A stretch of DNA of 64,000 bases from Notamacropus eugenii (GCF_028372415.1 NC_092878.1:74521751-74585750); one strand, 5' to 3'. Shown: positions 34,042 to 46,640, numbered from the stretch's first letter. Translations and numbers: made by a program. The notes: generated by a model not told the origin, from the letters alone.

Positions 34042-35095
34042 ATGAACAGGAAGCAAATCAGAAAAGAAAAGATTATAGAATCTTACTATGGGGACGGGGA
34101 CCAAAACATGAATACTGAAGAGGTCAGTAATGAGACTGTACTCCTACCTGAAACTTCAGAAGACAATATGAACTGGTTTCAATCCCAAAGAGTATTTTGG
34201 AAGAGTTCAAGAAGGATTTTATAAGCCAAGTTAGAGAGGCAGAAGAAAAATTACTTTATAATTATAATGATTTTAAAAATATGAATAAAAAAATCACTGA
34301 AGAGAACAGCTGCTTAAAAAGGAAAATTGGGCAAATGAAAAAGAAAGTACAAAACCTACCTAGAGAAAATAACTCCTTAAAAGGGACAATTGGGCAAGTG
34401 GAAATGGAAATGCAAAAGTTAACTGAAGAAAACAATCTATTCAAAATAGAATTGAGCAAGTAGAAGCTAATGACTCTATGACACATCAAGAATCAGTCAA
34501 GCAAAATCTAAAGAATGAAAAAAAATAGAAGAAAATGCAAAATATCACATTAGAAAAATAAGCAACATGGAAAATACATCCAGGAGAGAAAATCTAAGAA
34601 CTATTGGTCTACCATAAACTGATGATGAAAAAAAAGAGCCTGGAAGCATCTTCCAAAATATCATCAAGGTAAACTTTCCTAAGGTCACAACTCCAGAGGG
34701 TAAAATAGCCATCAAAGAAATCCACTGATTGCCTCCTGAAAGAGATACCAAACTAAAAACACTAAGGAATATTGTTGCCAAATTCCAGAACTATCAAGTT
34801 AAGGAGAAAATACTGCAAGCAGTCAGAAAGGAACAATTGAAATATGGAGGAAGTATAGTCAGGATCACATAGGACCTTGCAGCTTCTGATTAGAGAGATT
34901 GGAACATGATATTCCATAAATCAAAGGTGCTTGGACTACAAATAAAGGATCAATTACCAAGCAAAATTGAGCATAATACTTCAGGCAAGGAGATAGACAT
35001 TCAATGAAATAAGGAATTTCCAGGCCTTCCTGATGAAAAGGACAGAACTAAATGGAAAATTTGATCTTCAAATACAAGTATCAAGAGAGGCATAA
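34042..35095 (+). pseudogene. L1 ORF1 remnant
   Basis: ORF1 encodes the RNA-binding trimeric chaperone of L1. The start 'MNRKQIRKEKIIESYYG' is open for 60 codons. After a shift, a second frame (34197-34463) reads as coiled coil with a repeating pattern: 'MNKKITEENSCLKRKIGQMK', then 'VQNLPRENNSLKGTIGQVE', then 'MQKLTEENNLFKIE'. These are three near copies of a 'EENNxLKxxIGQ' heptad block. Beyond it the RRM and C-terminal domain are present but broken. The C-terminus 'DELNGKFDLQIQVSREA' type segment ends at the TAA at 35093. Confidence 0.8.
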
Positions 35096-35658
35096 AAAGG
35101 TAAACAGGGGAAAAAAGACTTGTTATTCAATATTGGCAAACTATTTACTTCCCAATAAGGGAGATGATACTTCTTAATCTTGAGAATTGTATATTTATAA
35201 CAAATTTTAAAATGGTTACATGTTTATAGAGGGAGTGGGTATAAATTAAATGATGTGATGATAAAAATGTGATTTCAGGATGCAATGGGACTGTAAAGAG
35301 AGATGTGAAAAAGAGGAGGCTGAAGCAGGTAAATAACATCACAGGAAGAGGCACAAAAATATATTACGGTAGAGGAAAAAAGGGGCAGAGTTGATCACTG
35401 TTTGAGATTTACTTTTAATTAATTTGGTTCAAGGAGGGAACAGTACACTCAATTAAGTATAGAAATCTAACTAGCTCAATAAGCAGTAGGGGGGAAAAGG
35501 AGAATAAAAGGGAGAAGGACTAATAGAAGAGAGGGAAGACTGAGGGAGGCAGTGGTCAAAAATTAAAACTCTACTGTGGGGGGGGAGGCAGAATGGAGAA
35601 CAAAAAACATTAATGGGGGGAAATAGTGTGGAGGGAGAGATAGATAGTTATCATAACT

Positions 35659-37166
35659 GTGAATGTGAATAGGATGAACTCTCCCATAAAACAGAGAAGG
35701 ATAACAGAATGGATTAAGTACCATAATCCAACATTATGTTGTTTACTAGAAACACATATGAAAGAGGAGGATACACACAGGGCAAAAATAAAAGATTGGA
35801 GAAAAGTATATTATCCTTCAATTGATGTAAAAACAGTAGGGCTAACAATCCTAATCTCACACAAAGCAAAAGCAGAAATAAATCTAATCAAAAGAGATAA
35901 GGAAGGAAACTGTGTCCTACTAAAAAGCACCATAGACAATGAAGCAATATAATTAATAAACATATATCCACCAGGTGGTATATCATCCAAATTCTTAGAG
36001 AAGTTAATTCTCTTAGAGGAGAAGTTAAAAGAGTTACAAGAAGAAATAGACAGCAAAAACATAATAGTGAGGAACCTCAACCTTACCCTCTCTGAACTTG
36101 ATAAATCTAACCTCAAAATAAACAAGAAAGAAGTTAAGCAGGTGAATAGAACTCTGGGCAAGGTAGATATGATAGATCTCTGGAGAAAATTCAATGGGGA
36201 TAGGAAGAAATATACATTTTTCTCAGCAGCACATGGCACATATACAAAAAATTGACCATGTACAAGGGCACATGAACTTCAAAGTTAAGTGGAGAAAGGC
36301 AGAGACAGTCAATGAATCCTTCTCAGATCATATTTCAATTAATATTACATGTAATAAAAGGCCATGGAAAAATACACCAAAAATTAATTGGACACTAAAT
36401 ATTCTAATTCTAAATGAGTGGGTTACACAACAAATCATAGAAAAAATCAACAACTTCATTCAAGAGAATGACAATAATGAGACACCATACCAAAACTTAT
36501 GGGATGCTGTAAAAGCAGTTCATAGGAGAAGTTTTAAATCATTGATCACCTCCAAGAATAAAATAGAGAAAGAGAAGATCAAAGAATTGGGCATACAGCT
36601 AAAAAAGTCAGGAAAAATTACAAATTGAAAATCCCCCAAAAAATACCAAATCAGAAAAACTGAAAAACAAAGGAGAGATTAATAAAATGGAAATTAAGAA
36701 AATTACTGGACTAATACATAAAAGTACGAGTTGGTTTTATGAAAAAACCAATAAAATTGATAAAACTTTGGTCAATTTGATTCAAAAAGAAAGAAGAAAA
36801 CCAAATTACCAATATCAAAAATGAAAATTAGGAACTCACCTCCAATGAGGAGGAAATTAAAACAATAACTAAAAACTACATTTCCCAATTGTATGCCCCA
36901 AAATTTGACAATCTAAGTGAGATGGACAAATATTTTAAAAATATATATAAATTGCCCAGATTAACAGAAGGGAATTTGAATATTTAAATGATCCAATCTA
37001 AGAAAAAGAAATTGAATAAAGCATCAATGAACTCCCTAGGAAAAATTTTCCAGAGAGAGATGGATTTACAAGTGAATTCTATCAAACATTTAAAGAACAG
37101 TTAATTCCAATACAATATAGACTATTTGGGAAAATTAGCAATGAAGGAATCCTACCAATTTTTTTT
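35659..37166 (+). pseudogene. L1 ORF2 5' part, endonuclease and RT start
   Basis: ORF2 encodes endonuclease and reverse transcriptase for target-primed reverse transcription. The start 'MNVNRMNSPIKQRRITEWIK' and 'PTLCCLLETHMKEED' (the 'QETHLK' endonuclease block, Gln changed to Leu) are open for 97 codons. A second frame at 36067 gives 'LTLSELDKSNLKINKKEVK'. A third at 36194-36628 gives 'KIDHVQGHMNF' (the 'DHILG' block) and 'LWDAVKAVHRR'. The end falls before the RT catalytic 'FADD' motif, so RT is lacking. At least four frame changes are present. Confidence 0.85.
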
Positions 37167-40100
37167 TAAATTTTACTTATTTTCAGTATTCTACATTCAC
37201 TACCACATAACTTAGATATTTTTTCCCTTGCTCCCCCTCTTTCCCTCCTAATTCCCCCCACATACATTCCTATTAAATACGTTTTCACCACAGTTATGTT
37301 GTATAGAAGAACTGAAATGAATGGGAGAAATCACAAAATAAATCAAAACAAAATACAAAATAAAATTATCTGGTACATTCTGCAATTGAATTCCATAGTA
37401 CTTTAAAGGCATTTTGCCTTAAAAGAACATTGGAAATTAGGAATTTTAAGTCCTTGCATTGTAACGGAGTTCTAAGTCTACCAGAAAAAATCCTTGTACA
37501 CTGTGGTTGTTGCTGGGTACAAAGTTCTCCTGGTTCTGCTCTTCTTTCAGTATCAGATCATGTAAATCTTTCTAGACCTCTTTGAAGTCTTCATTTTCTA
37601 TAGCACAATAGTATTCCATTACATTCATATATCACAACTGATTCATTCATTCTCCCATTAATGGTCATCCCCTTGATTTCCAGTTTTTGACCACCACAAA
37701 GAGTGCTGCTATAAATATTTTTGTATATGTGGGACCCTTTCCCACTTTTACGATCTCTTGGGGATACAGTCCTAAAAGGGTTATTTCTGGGTCAGTGGGT
37801 ATGCACATTTTTGTAGCCCTTTGGCCATAGTTTCAGATTGCTCTCCAGAATGGTTGAATCAGTTCACAGCTCCACCAACAATGAATTAGTGTTCTAACTC
37901 TCCCACATCTTCTCCAACATTTATTATCTTATTATCTTCTTCTTTTGTTATGTTAGCCAATCTGATAGGTGTGATGTGGAATCTCAGTGGTGTTTTGACT
38001 TAAATCTCTCTAATCAACAGTGATTTAGAGCATTTTTTCATGTTACTACAGATATGTTTAATTTCTTCCTCTGAAAACTGCCTCTTCATATCGTTTGCCC
38101 ATTTGTCAATAAGGGAATGACTTGTCTTCTTATATATTTGACTCAGTTCTCTATATATTTTAGAAATGAGACCTTTATCACAGACACTAGTTGCAAAAAT
38201 TCTTTCCCCGTTTTCTGTTTCCCTCCTAATTTTGGCTGTATTCAGTTTGGCTGTGCAAAAACTTTTCAGTTTAATGCAATCAAAATTATCCATTTTGCAC
38301 TTCCTAATGCTTTCTATCTCTTCTTTACTCAAAAATTCTTACCTTGTCCATAAATCTGATAAATACGCTATTCCTTGCTCCAGTAACTTGCTTATAGTAT
38401 CAATCTTTATACATAGATCATGTACTCATTTGAAATTTATTTTTGTGTAAAGAAAGTGTCAGACATTGGTCTATGACTAGTTACTTCCATACTGTTTTCC
38501 AGTTTTCCCGGCAAATTTTGTGAACATTGAGTTCTTATCCTAGAAGCTGGGGTCCTTAGGTTTATCAAACAGTACATTGCTATATTCATTGAGTACTGTG
38601 TCTTGACTACCTAGAATATTTTACTGGTCTACCCTTCTGTTTCTTAGCCAGTACCAAGTGGTTTTGATAATTGCTGCTTTATAAGACAATTTGAGATCTG
38701 ATAGAGGTAGACCACCTTCCCTAGCATTCCTTTTCATTAATTTTCTTGATATTCTGGACCTTTTATTCTTCCAGATGAATTTTGATATTTTTTCCAGCTC
38801 TAGAAATAATTATCTGATAGCTTGATTGGTATGGCACTAAATAAATAAATTAATTTAGGTAGAAATTGTCATTTTTATTATATTGATTCAGCTTACCCAC
38901 GAACAACTGGTGTTTTTCCACTTATTTAGATCTGACTTTATTTGTCAGAAAAGTCTTTTGTAATTGTGTTCATATACTCCCTAGACTTGTTTTGGCAGAT
39001 ACACTCCCAGATATTTTATAGTGTCTACTCTATGTTTAAATGGGATTTCTCTTTATATCACTTGCTGTTGGGCTGTGTTAGTAATATATAGCAATGCAGA
39101 AGATCTGTGTGGGTTTATTCTGTAACCTGCAGAGCTGTTTATTATTTCTAGTAGATTTTTACTGAATCTCTGGGATTTGCTAAGTATATCATCTGCAAAG
39201 AGTGATAACTTAGTTTCTTCTTTGTCTATTCTAATTCCTTCAATTTCTTTTTCTTCTCTTATTGCTACAGCTAACATTTCTAATACCACATTGAATAATT
39301 GTGGTGATGATGGACATCCTTGTTTCACCCCGATCTTATTGGAAATGCATTTAGCTTATCTCCATTTTATATGATGCTTGCTGAAGATTTTAGTTAGATA
39401 CTGCTTATTATTTTATGAATAGTTCCATTTATTCCAGTGCTCTCCAGTATTTTTAACAGGAATAGTTGTTGTAATTTGTCAAAAGCTTTTTCTGCATCTA
39501 TTGAGATAATCATGTGGTTTCTGTTAGGTTTGTTGTTTATATGATCATAATGCTAATAGTTTCCCTAATATTCAACCAGCCCTGCATTCCTGGCATGAAT
39601 CCTACCTGATCATAATGAATTATTCTTCTGATAATTTACTGTATTCTTTTTGCTAAAATCTTATTTAGAATTTTTGCATCTATACACATTAGAGAAATTG
39701 GTCTATAATTTTCTTTCTCTTTTTTGGCTCTTCCTGGTTTAGGTATCCAAATCATATTTGTATCATAAAAAGAATTTGGGAGGTCTCCTTCACCAATTTT
39801 CCCAAATAAGCTATATGGTATTAGAATTGATTGGTCTTTAAATGTTGGATAGAATTCACCTGTAAATCCATCTGGCCCTGGAGATTTTTCCTAGGGAGTT
39901 CACTGATGGCTTGTTTAATTTCTTTTTCTGAGATGGGGTTATTTAAGTATTTAACTTACTCTTCTGTTAATCTGGACAATTTATACTTTTTAAAATAATC
40001 ATCTATCTCATTTAGATTGTCTAATTTGTGGGCATAAAGTTGGACAAAGTAATTTCTAGTTATTGTTTTAATTTCTTTCTCATTGTAGATGACTTCACCC

Positions 40101-40998
40101 CTTTCATTTTTTGATATTGACAGTTTGAGTTTTTTCTTTCTTTTTTTAATCAAATTGACCAAAGGTTTATCAATTTTATTGTTTTTTTCATAAAATTAAC
40201 TCTTAATTTTATTTATTAGTTAAATAGCTTTCTTATTTTCAATTTTGTTAATCTGTCCTTTGGTTTTCATATTTCTGATTTGGTATTTACTTGGAAATTT
40301 TCAATTTGTTCTTTTTTGAGCTTTTACAGCTTCATGCCCAATTCATTTGTCTCCCTTTCTCTATTTTATTCATGTAGGCATTCAAAGAAATAAAGCTTCC
40401 CCTACAAACTGCTTTTTCAGTATCTCATATGATTTGGTAGGTTGTCTCATTCTTGTCATTCTCTTGAATGAAATTGTTTATTGTTTCTATAATTTGTTGT
40501 TTAACTCTCTCATTCTTTAAGATTACATTATTAAGTTTTCAATTAATTTTTGGTCTATCATTCCATGACCTTTTATTACATATAATTGTTGTTGCATTTT
40601 GATCTGAGAAGGATGCATTGACTATCTCTGCCTTTCTGCACTGGATTGTGAGGCTTTTGTACCCTAGTATGTGGTCAATTTTTGCATATATGCCATGTAT
40701 CCCTGAGACAAAGATATATTCTTTTCTATCCCCATTCAATTTTTTTTTCCAGAGATCTATCATATCTACATTATCCAGAGTTTTATTCACCTCCTTAACT
40801 TCTTTCTTGTTTATTTTAAGGTTAGAATTTTCAAGTTCAGACAAGGGTATGTTGAGGTTCCCCACTAGTATAGTATCTGTTTCTTCCTGTAGCTCCATTA
40901 CCTTCTCTTCTAGGAATTTGAATGCTATACCACTTGGAGCAAACATGTTTAATAATGATATTGCTTTACTGTTTATGGTGCTTTTTAGCAGGATACAG
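37167..40998 (-). mobile_element. L1, 5'-truncated, minus strand, ORF2 and 3' UTR
   Basis: Read on the minus strand from 40998 down: ORF2 from the endonuclease domain ('LLKSTINSKAISLLN', 'ILVGNLNIPLSELENSNLK') through RT ('MKQGCPSSPQLFNVVLEMLA', 'LSLFADDIL' at 39053-39328, where FADD is the catalytic pair) to the C-terminal domain ('GERIFATSVCDKGLISKIYR' at 38000-38332). Its 3' UTR and terminal poly(A) appear as poly-T at 37167-37174. Only the ORF2 N-terminus, ORF1 and the 5' UTR are missing. Frames are interrupted several times, so it is not functional. Confidence 0.9.
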
Positions 40999-41390
40999 CA
41001 ATAACCACAGTGTGCAAGGAATTTTTCTGGTAGACTTAGCCCTTCATAGCAATGCAAGGACCTTAAATATTCTTATTAGACTCTTGAGGCAAAATGCCTT
41101 CCACATTCAGAGAAACAACTATGGTATTGGACCACAGAATGAAGCAGAATATTTTCTCTTGTGTTATGCCTTGTTTTGTTACAGTTTTCTCACGGTTTCT
41201 CCCATTCATCTGAATTCATCTATGTAACATTATGTGTTTAATAAGAATGTATGTGTAGAACCCATTTAAGATTGCACAATGTCTCAGTGAGGGAAGGCTG
41301 AGGGAGGGGAAGAAAATCTAAGACTTATGGAAGTGATTGTAGAGAATTGAAAACAAACAAATTAATTTTAAAAAATAAAATAAAATAAAA
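40996..41390 (+). mobile_element. L1 3' UTR in direct orientation
   Basis: Starts 'cagcaataaccacagtgtgc', continues 'ttcatagcaatgcaaggacc', 'aggcaaaatgccttccacat', and ends in a TAAAA-rich tail. The same 3' UTR is at 25250-25690 and 25827-26225. It joins the minus-strand L1 head-on with an overlap of about 3 bases at 40996-40998. Confidence 0.9.
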
Positions 41391-41735
41391 AATATTTACC
41401 AGAACACCCCTGGCATTTCCCTTTAATCCAGAGAATTGAATGGTTGATCAGAATTATATATCTTTGGGCTTTACAGACTAATGCAGTTCATTGTTCATTC
41501 AACTGAATGCTGCATTACCCAATCAGGAGAAAGCTCCTAGGAACCCAGCTCAAGTAAGTAAGGTAACTAAATTCACCCATTCACCAGGAGACAGAACAGC
41601 CACAATGTACATGTTTCCCTCCATTTTTCATTTTTCATTCTCAAATAAAAGAATCAGATGCAGGTAGTAATAAGCCTTGTGAGTTGATTCTCCTCTCTCC
41701 AACTCCAGATAGCACTAAGAAGTAATAGGAAAAAA
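41391..41735. other. No recognised feature
   Basis: Nothing recognised in this stretch between the L1 complex and a MIR. Confidence 0.4.
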
Positions 41736-41739
41736 AAAC

Positions 41740-41995
41740 AACAATAATGATGATAATAGCTAACATTTATGTAGCACTACATGCCAGTCACTAAGGGCTT
41801 TCTAATTATTATTTCATTTGATCCTAAACAACCCTGGAAGGTAGGAGCTATGTTTAGTTCCATTTTACAGATGAGGAACCTGAGACAGAGGTTAAGCGAC
41901 TTGCCTAAGGTCACACAGCTAATATGTGTCTGAGACTGGATGTGAACTCAGGTTTTCCTGACTCCAGGCCCAACATTCTATCAACTGTCCCATCT
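41740..41995 (-). repeat. MIR-family SINE, near full length
   Basis: Antisense order: 'tgtagcactacatgccagtc', 'ttttacagatgaggaacctg', 'gcctaaggtcacacagctaa', 'gtgaactcaggttttcctga', 'aacattctatcaactgtccc'. Confidence 0.85.
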
Positions 41996-42195
41996 CACTA
42001 ACAATGGATGTCTCTGGAATTCGTGGTCAATGAAATCAATTCTTTCTATCCCCAATCAAGTATTATTTAGATATAGATTTAACTAAGATTTCTCTATTTT
42101 TTTTCTAAATATTTAAAAAAGCTATCACATGGAAGAAGGATTAGTCATGTTTTTCTTGGCTAGTGAAGAATAATGGATGGAAAATACAAAAAAGA
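41996..42195 (+). repeat. Unassigned spacer followed by CR1/L3 fragment
   Basis: Shares 'aattctttctatccccaatca' with 3580 and continues 'aaatatttaaaaaagctatc', 'acatggaagaaggattagtc', 'ggatggaaaatacaaaaaag', matching the CR1/L3 sense 3' region. Confidence 0.55.
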
Positions 42196-43384
42196 TGAAT
42201 TCAACTCAAAGCCAGAAGGGAGAAAAATAAACAAATCTTTCTGTATTTTGAGATAGTTAAAAGCAGATTGGGTTGACTTTTGAGGTAGTGACTTCCCAAG
42301 GTCAATAAATGAGTCTGGATGATCATTTGTAGAGGCTATTTTAGAGAATATTCTAGTTTTAGTATGAGTTGAACTAAGTTATGACCTTTGAATTGTGTTT
42401 CATCTCAGAGATACTCAGGCTAAATCATTGAACTTCTCTGTACCTCAATGTAAAATAATGTTCACTTCTCATTGAGATATTATGAAGATATAAGTAGATA
42501 TACATCTGTTTATGAGTCTGTCTAGCCATCTACTTATCTTTAAATATAAAATCTATTTCCTTAAGAGTCAAATGGAATGCTGCAAAAAAAGACAACTTTG
42601 TTGGCAGATTGAGAAGTTTTAATTGTAATACTAGAGGGACATGTTAGTGAGAGAAATTGAAGAATACAAAGAAAAAGAATAAAAGGAAAGCATCCTTCTT
42701 GCTTTAAATCTTATTTTTTTTTTTAGAAATCATATTATATATTGTAGAGAGACCTCTATGAAAGATAAATCTGATGAAGAGAATGTATTCTTGTTATGAC
42801 TATAAAACTATGGATAAATTTTCCTTTTTGATGAAGCCATTTCACCTTTACCCTGTAAGAGATAATTCTTGGGTAGAGATTTTACTTGGTTTATTGAAAG
42901 GTACTAAGTAGTATAGGACTGTTTTTGGAAGAGAAGTCAATTGAAATTACAATGATGATTTTAGGTGATTATGACATTTCTAGCAGCTAAAACCTAAATA
43001 ATTATTCAGATAATTATGTTACCATTTATTACATTGTTAATAAATTACATAGGCAGCACCTTAGATGTTTATTTAAATCTAGTAGATCAGAAGATTATTG
43101 AGGTTATATGAAAAACATCTCATGGGAAAGGAAGTTGCTGCATTTCATTGAACAATGGTTAATAATTTAAGGTGGGGCTCTGAACTTGATTGAAAAAGAT
43201 ATAGCATTTGAATAATTAATTAAGAAATGTAGAAATATACTTCTGTATTGTTAAAGAATCTAAGATAACAATATTATGGGAATAAATTAAATATCAGGCT
43301 GGAGGACATTTCATCTTCAAATGTAGAGATTCATTTTCTCTGCAACTTAAAAATCTTAAAGAGTTAGTTGACTAGTACACTGAG
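42196..43384. other. No recognised feature
   Basis: AT-rich sequence; nothing supportable. Confidence 0.4.
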
Positions 43385-43495
43385 AAGATAAATGACTTGC
43401 TCAGGGTCACATAGCCAATATGTAGCAGAAGCAAGATTTGAACCTAGGTTTTCCTGATTCTAATGCCATCTATAATCTACTATATCATGATGTTG
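43385..43495 (-). repeat. MIR fragment
   Basis: Antisense MIR core: 'aatgacttgctcagggtcac', 'agcaagatttgaacctaggt', 'tttcctgattctaatgccat'. Confidence 0.75.
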
Positions 43496-43849
43496 TAGAC
43501 ATAAATATATGCATATCTGCATATATAAACTTATGATACTTGTTTCATCATATCATCCTAGAAACTTTTTAAAGGTAGTTTAAAAATGGAAAAGAAAAGT
43601 TCAAGCAACAGGAAAAATATCCGCTACCTGGAAGATTTCAGCTCATTCTCCTAAAAACAGATGGTCTGCTTAAATGGCATGATTTTCATTATTTATTTAT
43701 AGATAACAGACCCAGGAAACCTCAGAATTTTACATGACAAAACTTCAACTTGAGAGCCATTCAAGTAAAAATGACCATGAAAATTGGTCTTGTAATTTTT
43801 TTTTTAATGAGCAAGAACAAATTATCTGCTTTTATTTTTTTTTGAGGTT

Positions 43850-44370
43850 CAGAATGCTGGGAACATGAAAATACCAATATACCAGGTCCTACTCATTTGA
43901 ATTAGACACAAGTCTTCTTAAAGCCAAGGACAAACAAATTTTATTCAAGATTTGCCATATTGGGCTGACTCTTAAGTAGAGTAAGCACTTGTAAGGCTTA
44001 TATTAATAAACATGCCAGATACAATCTCAGCTAGACAGAATCTGAGCTGGATTGAACCTGAGAGCCTTCGTGGAGGCAAGATGGAACTTGTACACAGAAA
44101 GTCAGTGGGAAAGATCTAGAGGTGGTCTTGTTGAGACTGGGGTAACTGGTGATGTAATAAACAGTGGGAAACAGCTGGAGACAATTGGGAGATATCAGAG
44201 AATGGAGGGTTTGGGTGGGAAGCAAGTGGGGCCATCCCAAGATTAAGTGGGAAGATTAATGGAGAGCCAAGCTAGGTTTGATTTGAGTATGAAAAACCAG
44301 ATTAAGTGGGAAGATTCAAGTGGAGTTCAAGGAGGTTCCCAGAGTCTGAACTCCATCAGTTTTGCCTTTT
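43850..44370 (-). mobile_element. LTR-like block (solo LTR), minus strand
   Basis: On the minus strand the polyadenylation signal AATAAA (plus TTTATT at 43940-43945) is followed by 'tttgtttgtccttggcttta' and a U5-like end. Upstream is an LTR-like U3 with a local duplication: the block 'agattaagtgggaagatt' occurs at 44240 and again at about 44301. Ends and target duplication were not fixed. The retrovirus class is unknown. Confidence 0.55.
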
Positions 44371-44667
44371 TAGTTAACTTTTTTTAAAGGTGATTACAGA
44401 GTGCTTTTGGGGAGAAAATCACCAGTTATTTTATCACAATATTTACCCTATTCTACTGAGTCACATAGTTTTCTATTCCTTTAACAAGAACTTAGGAACT
44501 TCACTCCAAAATAATGAATGTTGGCTTTTTAATGAAAGCAACTGTAGGCTTTTTCTTTCTGCTTGTCAATCTGACAGCTTCTTTGGCTTAATTTCAGATA
44601 AACAAAATGTTCAAAATTCCCTGAAAACGTACTAAGTGGCAAGAGAGCATGAGAACTACGTAAAAGT

Positions 44668-45400
44668 TGCAACAGCCCTGAGTAGCACACTCAGTTTGGA
44701 ATCAGGAAGAGCCCTAGTTTCAAATCTCATTTTAGATATATCAGTGGTATTAAGCTCTGGAAACCCCCTTGAATTCTCCTTGAATCTTCCTACTTGGTCT
44801 GGTGTTCACCTGAGGCTATAATCCCCTCAACTTGCCCTTCATTATCACTAAACTCTATTCTCTGTTACCCTTAACCTAGCCCAGGCCTTCACTGTTTGTG
44901 ACATTCAGATTGTTATTTCTCCCCTTTGAATCTATCTAACCCCCTTTCCGTTGGCTTCTGACTTCTAGTCACCCCATCCTACAGGCCACTCCCATGAAGA
45001 GCCTCAAGAGCCTCCTTAGACTCCTCCTCTAATTACCCCAAACTTCTTGGCCAACCCTAGATCCCTCCCACAGTCTTTCTGTAAATGAGATTCACCTTGG
45101 CCTCCATTAAGGTGCTCAGAATCAATCTGACTGGCTTGCATTAGTGATAAATGCTTAGATTCCTTAAGAGTCTGGCCAGTATAGCAGATCTTTAATAAAC
45201 CATGTTTTTCTTTGGCTGAAAGAAGGCTTGTGTTGAATTCATTCACGAAGGATCCATGTATTGCTATTTCAGGGTCCCCGCACCCCTTAACCTCAAAAAT
45301 GTGAGCTACACAAGCCATTTAACCTCCCTGAGTCAAGATTCCCTCAACTACACAAAGAGTGCTAATGGACTTAATAGCCTCTGAATAGCCTCTTAATTGC
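44668..45400 (+). repeat. MIR SINE split by an LTR
   Basis: Left half 44668-44740: 'gagtagcacactcagtttgg', 'aatcaggaagagccctagtt', 'tcaaatctcattttaga'. Right half 45310-45360: 'caagccatttaacctccctg', 'agtcaagattccctcaacta'. These are consecutive parts of a sense MIR, separated by about 560 bases of LTR. Confidence 0.75.
44745..45293 (+). mobile_element. Solo LTR inserted in MIR
   Basis: Block with an AATAAA signal at 45194-45199 followed by a short R-U5: 'tttctttggctgaaagaagg', 'gaattcattcacgaaggatc', 'tttcagggtccccgcacccc'. That order is typical of retroviral LTRs. Exact ends are uncertain by about 10 bases, and the target duplication was not resolved. The left half is pyrimidine-rich. No internal retroviral sequence is present. 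Confidence 0.65.
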
Positions 45401-46640
45401 CTCTTAATAGCCGCTATATCTAGGATGCAATACTAAGCCAAAGCTAAGGCCTATGCTGTTAGTGTTATGAGTACTACTATGTCCTAAATATATTCATGGT
45501 TGTCAAGAGTTCCAGTGCTGATAATAGTTTTGGTAGTCCTAGGTATCAGATTGTAATCTTAAAGTTACAAGTCTATGGTTGAAAGAAAAAATTCCTATTA
45601 ACTCTAAAACACATGAATATTTTATAACCTCCATTAAAATGATTCTTCAATATCTCATCATGGTGTGACTTGGTTTTCGGACTTTATGAAAGTTGAGCAA
45701 AAGTTCGGTTTTCCTGTTGCTCTCATCACCTACCTCACAGGATTACTCAACATCTTCCCTAAAATACATGTAAACAAAAATATTATTTCTCTTGTTTATG
45801 AATAGTAGCTTACATGTTTTCTTACATGTCTCCAGAAGACTGAGATCATTGAAAGGATAGATTTTTTTTTCTTCTTCTTCTTTCTATTCCTATGGATAGC
45901 ATAGTTAGCACATAGTGGGTGCTTAATAAATTCTGATAGATTTACTGGAAAGTCCTGATCAGTTTGAAAAACATTAACTATAGACTTGGATATAAGCAGT
46001 AAATCTGTCATATTAGAAACAGCCTTAACAGTTAATATAAAAAGTATATAGTCTGGAGATAGGACATTAAGGTTGAATTTTGAAACCCATAGGAATAATA
46101 TACATAATAATGTACATATTAATGTAACAACCCACCCACTTCCCTTCCTGAGTGGGGGAGATATTGTACTTTCCTGCATACTGCCAGTAGAATGTGGTTT
46201 GGGATTGGTGGGGACAATGTCAATATAAAACTGAGCAAATTCATGAGGAGTAGAATCTGCGAATTTTAGAGATTAGAGACATTTTCTATTCTTGCTTCTA
46301 AGGAGGATGTGAAGAGATTCACACTTTCTTGGAAGTTGACTAGGGATACATGGACAGAGATAGGCTTTCAAAGGCACATATATAGGGGAAGCCAGCATCT
46401 CAACATATTCCTAATTTTCAACCTACCCTAAAGACTTCAGGAAAATTTCATGTGAGTGAGATCAATGTCTACTGCCTTAGTTTAGCTGAGATCCCAACCT
46501 ATTGACATCTGAAGAACTCATTCACTTGTGAGTTTTCTGATCTGTTCTAATGTGTATAACTTCTCCAATTCCAGTATTTGCTTAGATAAATGGATTTACT
46601 CTCTATTTGCTCACTATTTGTGAAGGACTTTTGTATAATT
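45401..46640. other. Mostly unassigned; one L2-like 3' end
   Basis: 45840-45945 carries an L2/MIR-like 3' end ('agcacatagtgggtgcttaa', 'taaattctgatag'). 45370-45420 has a short imperfect repeat of 'aatagcctct'. Nothing else is recognised. Confidence 0.45.

Larger units (their letters stand above)
33004..37166 (+). mobile_element. L1, 5' UTR through start of RT, 3' half missing
   Basis: Starts at the true 5' end ('ggggagcggagccaagatgg'). It then carries the 5' UTR (33004-34041), ORF1 (34042-35095), the purine-rich inter-ORF spacer (35096-35658) and the first ~500 codons of ORF2 (from 35659). At about 37166 it stops within the ORF2 segment that usually reads 'FKEQLIPI...LP', and a poly-T of a minus-strand L1 follows. 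ORF1 and ORF2 both have several stops and shifts. The 3' UTR at 40996-41390 is in the same direction and may be its displaced end. Confidence 0.9.
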
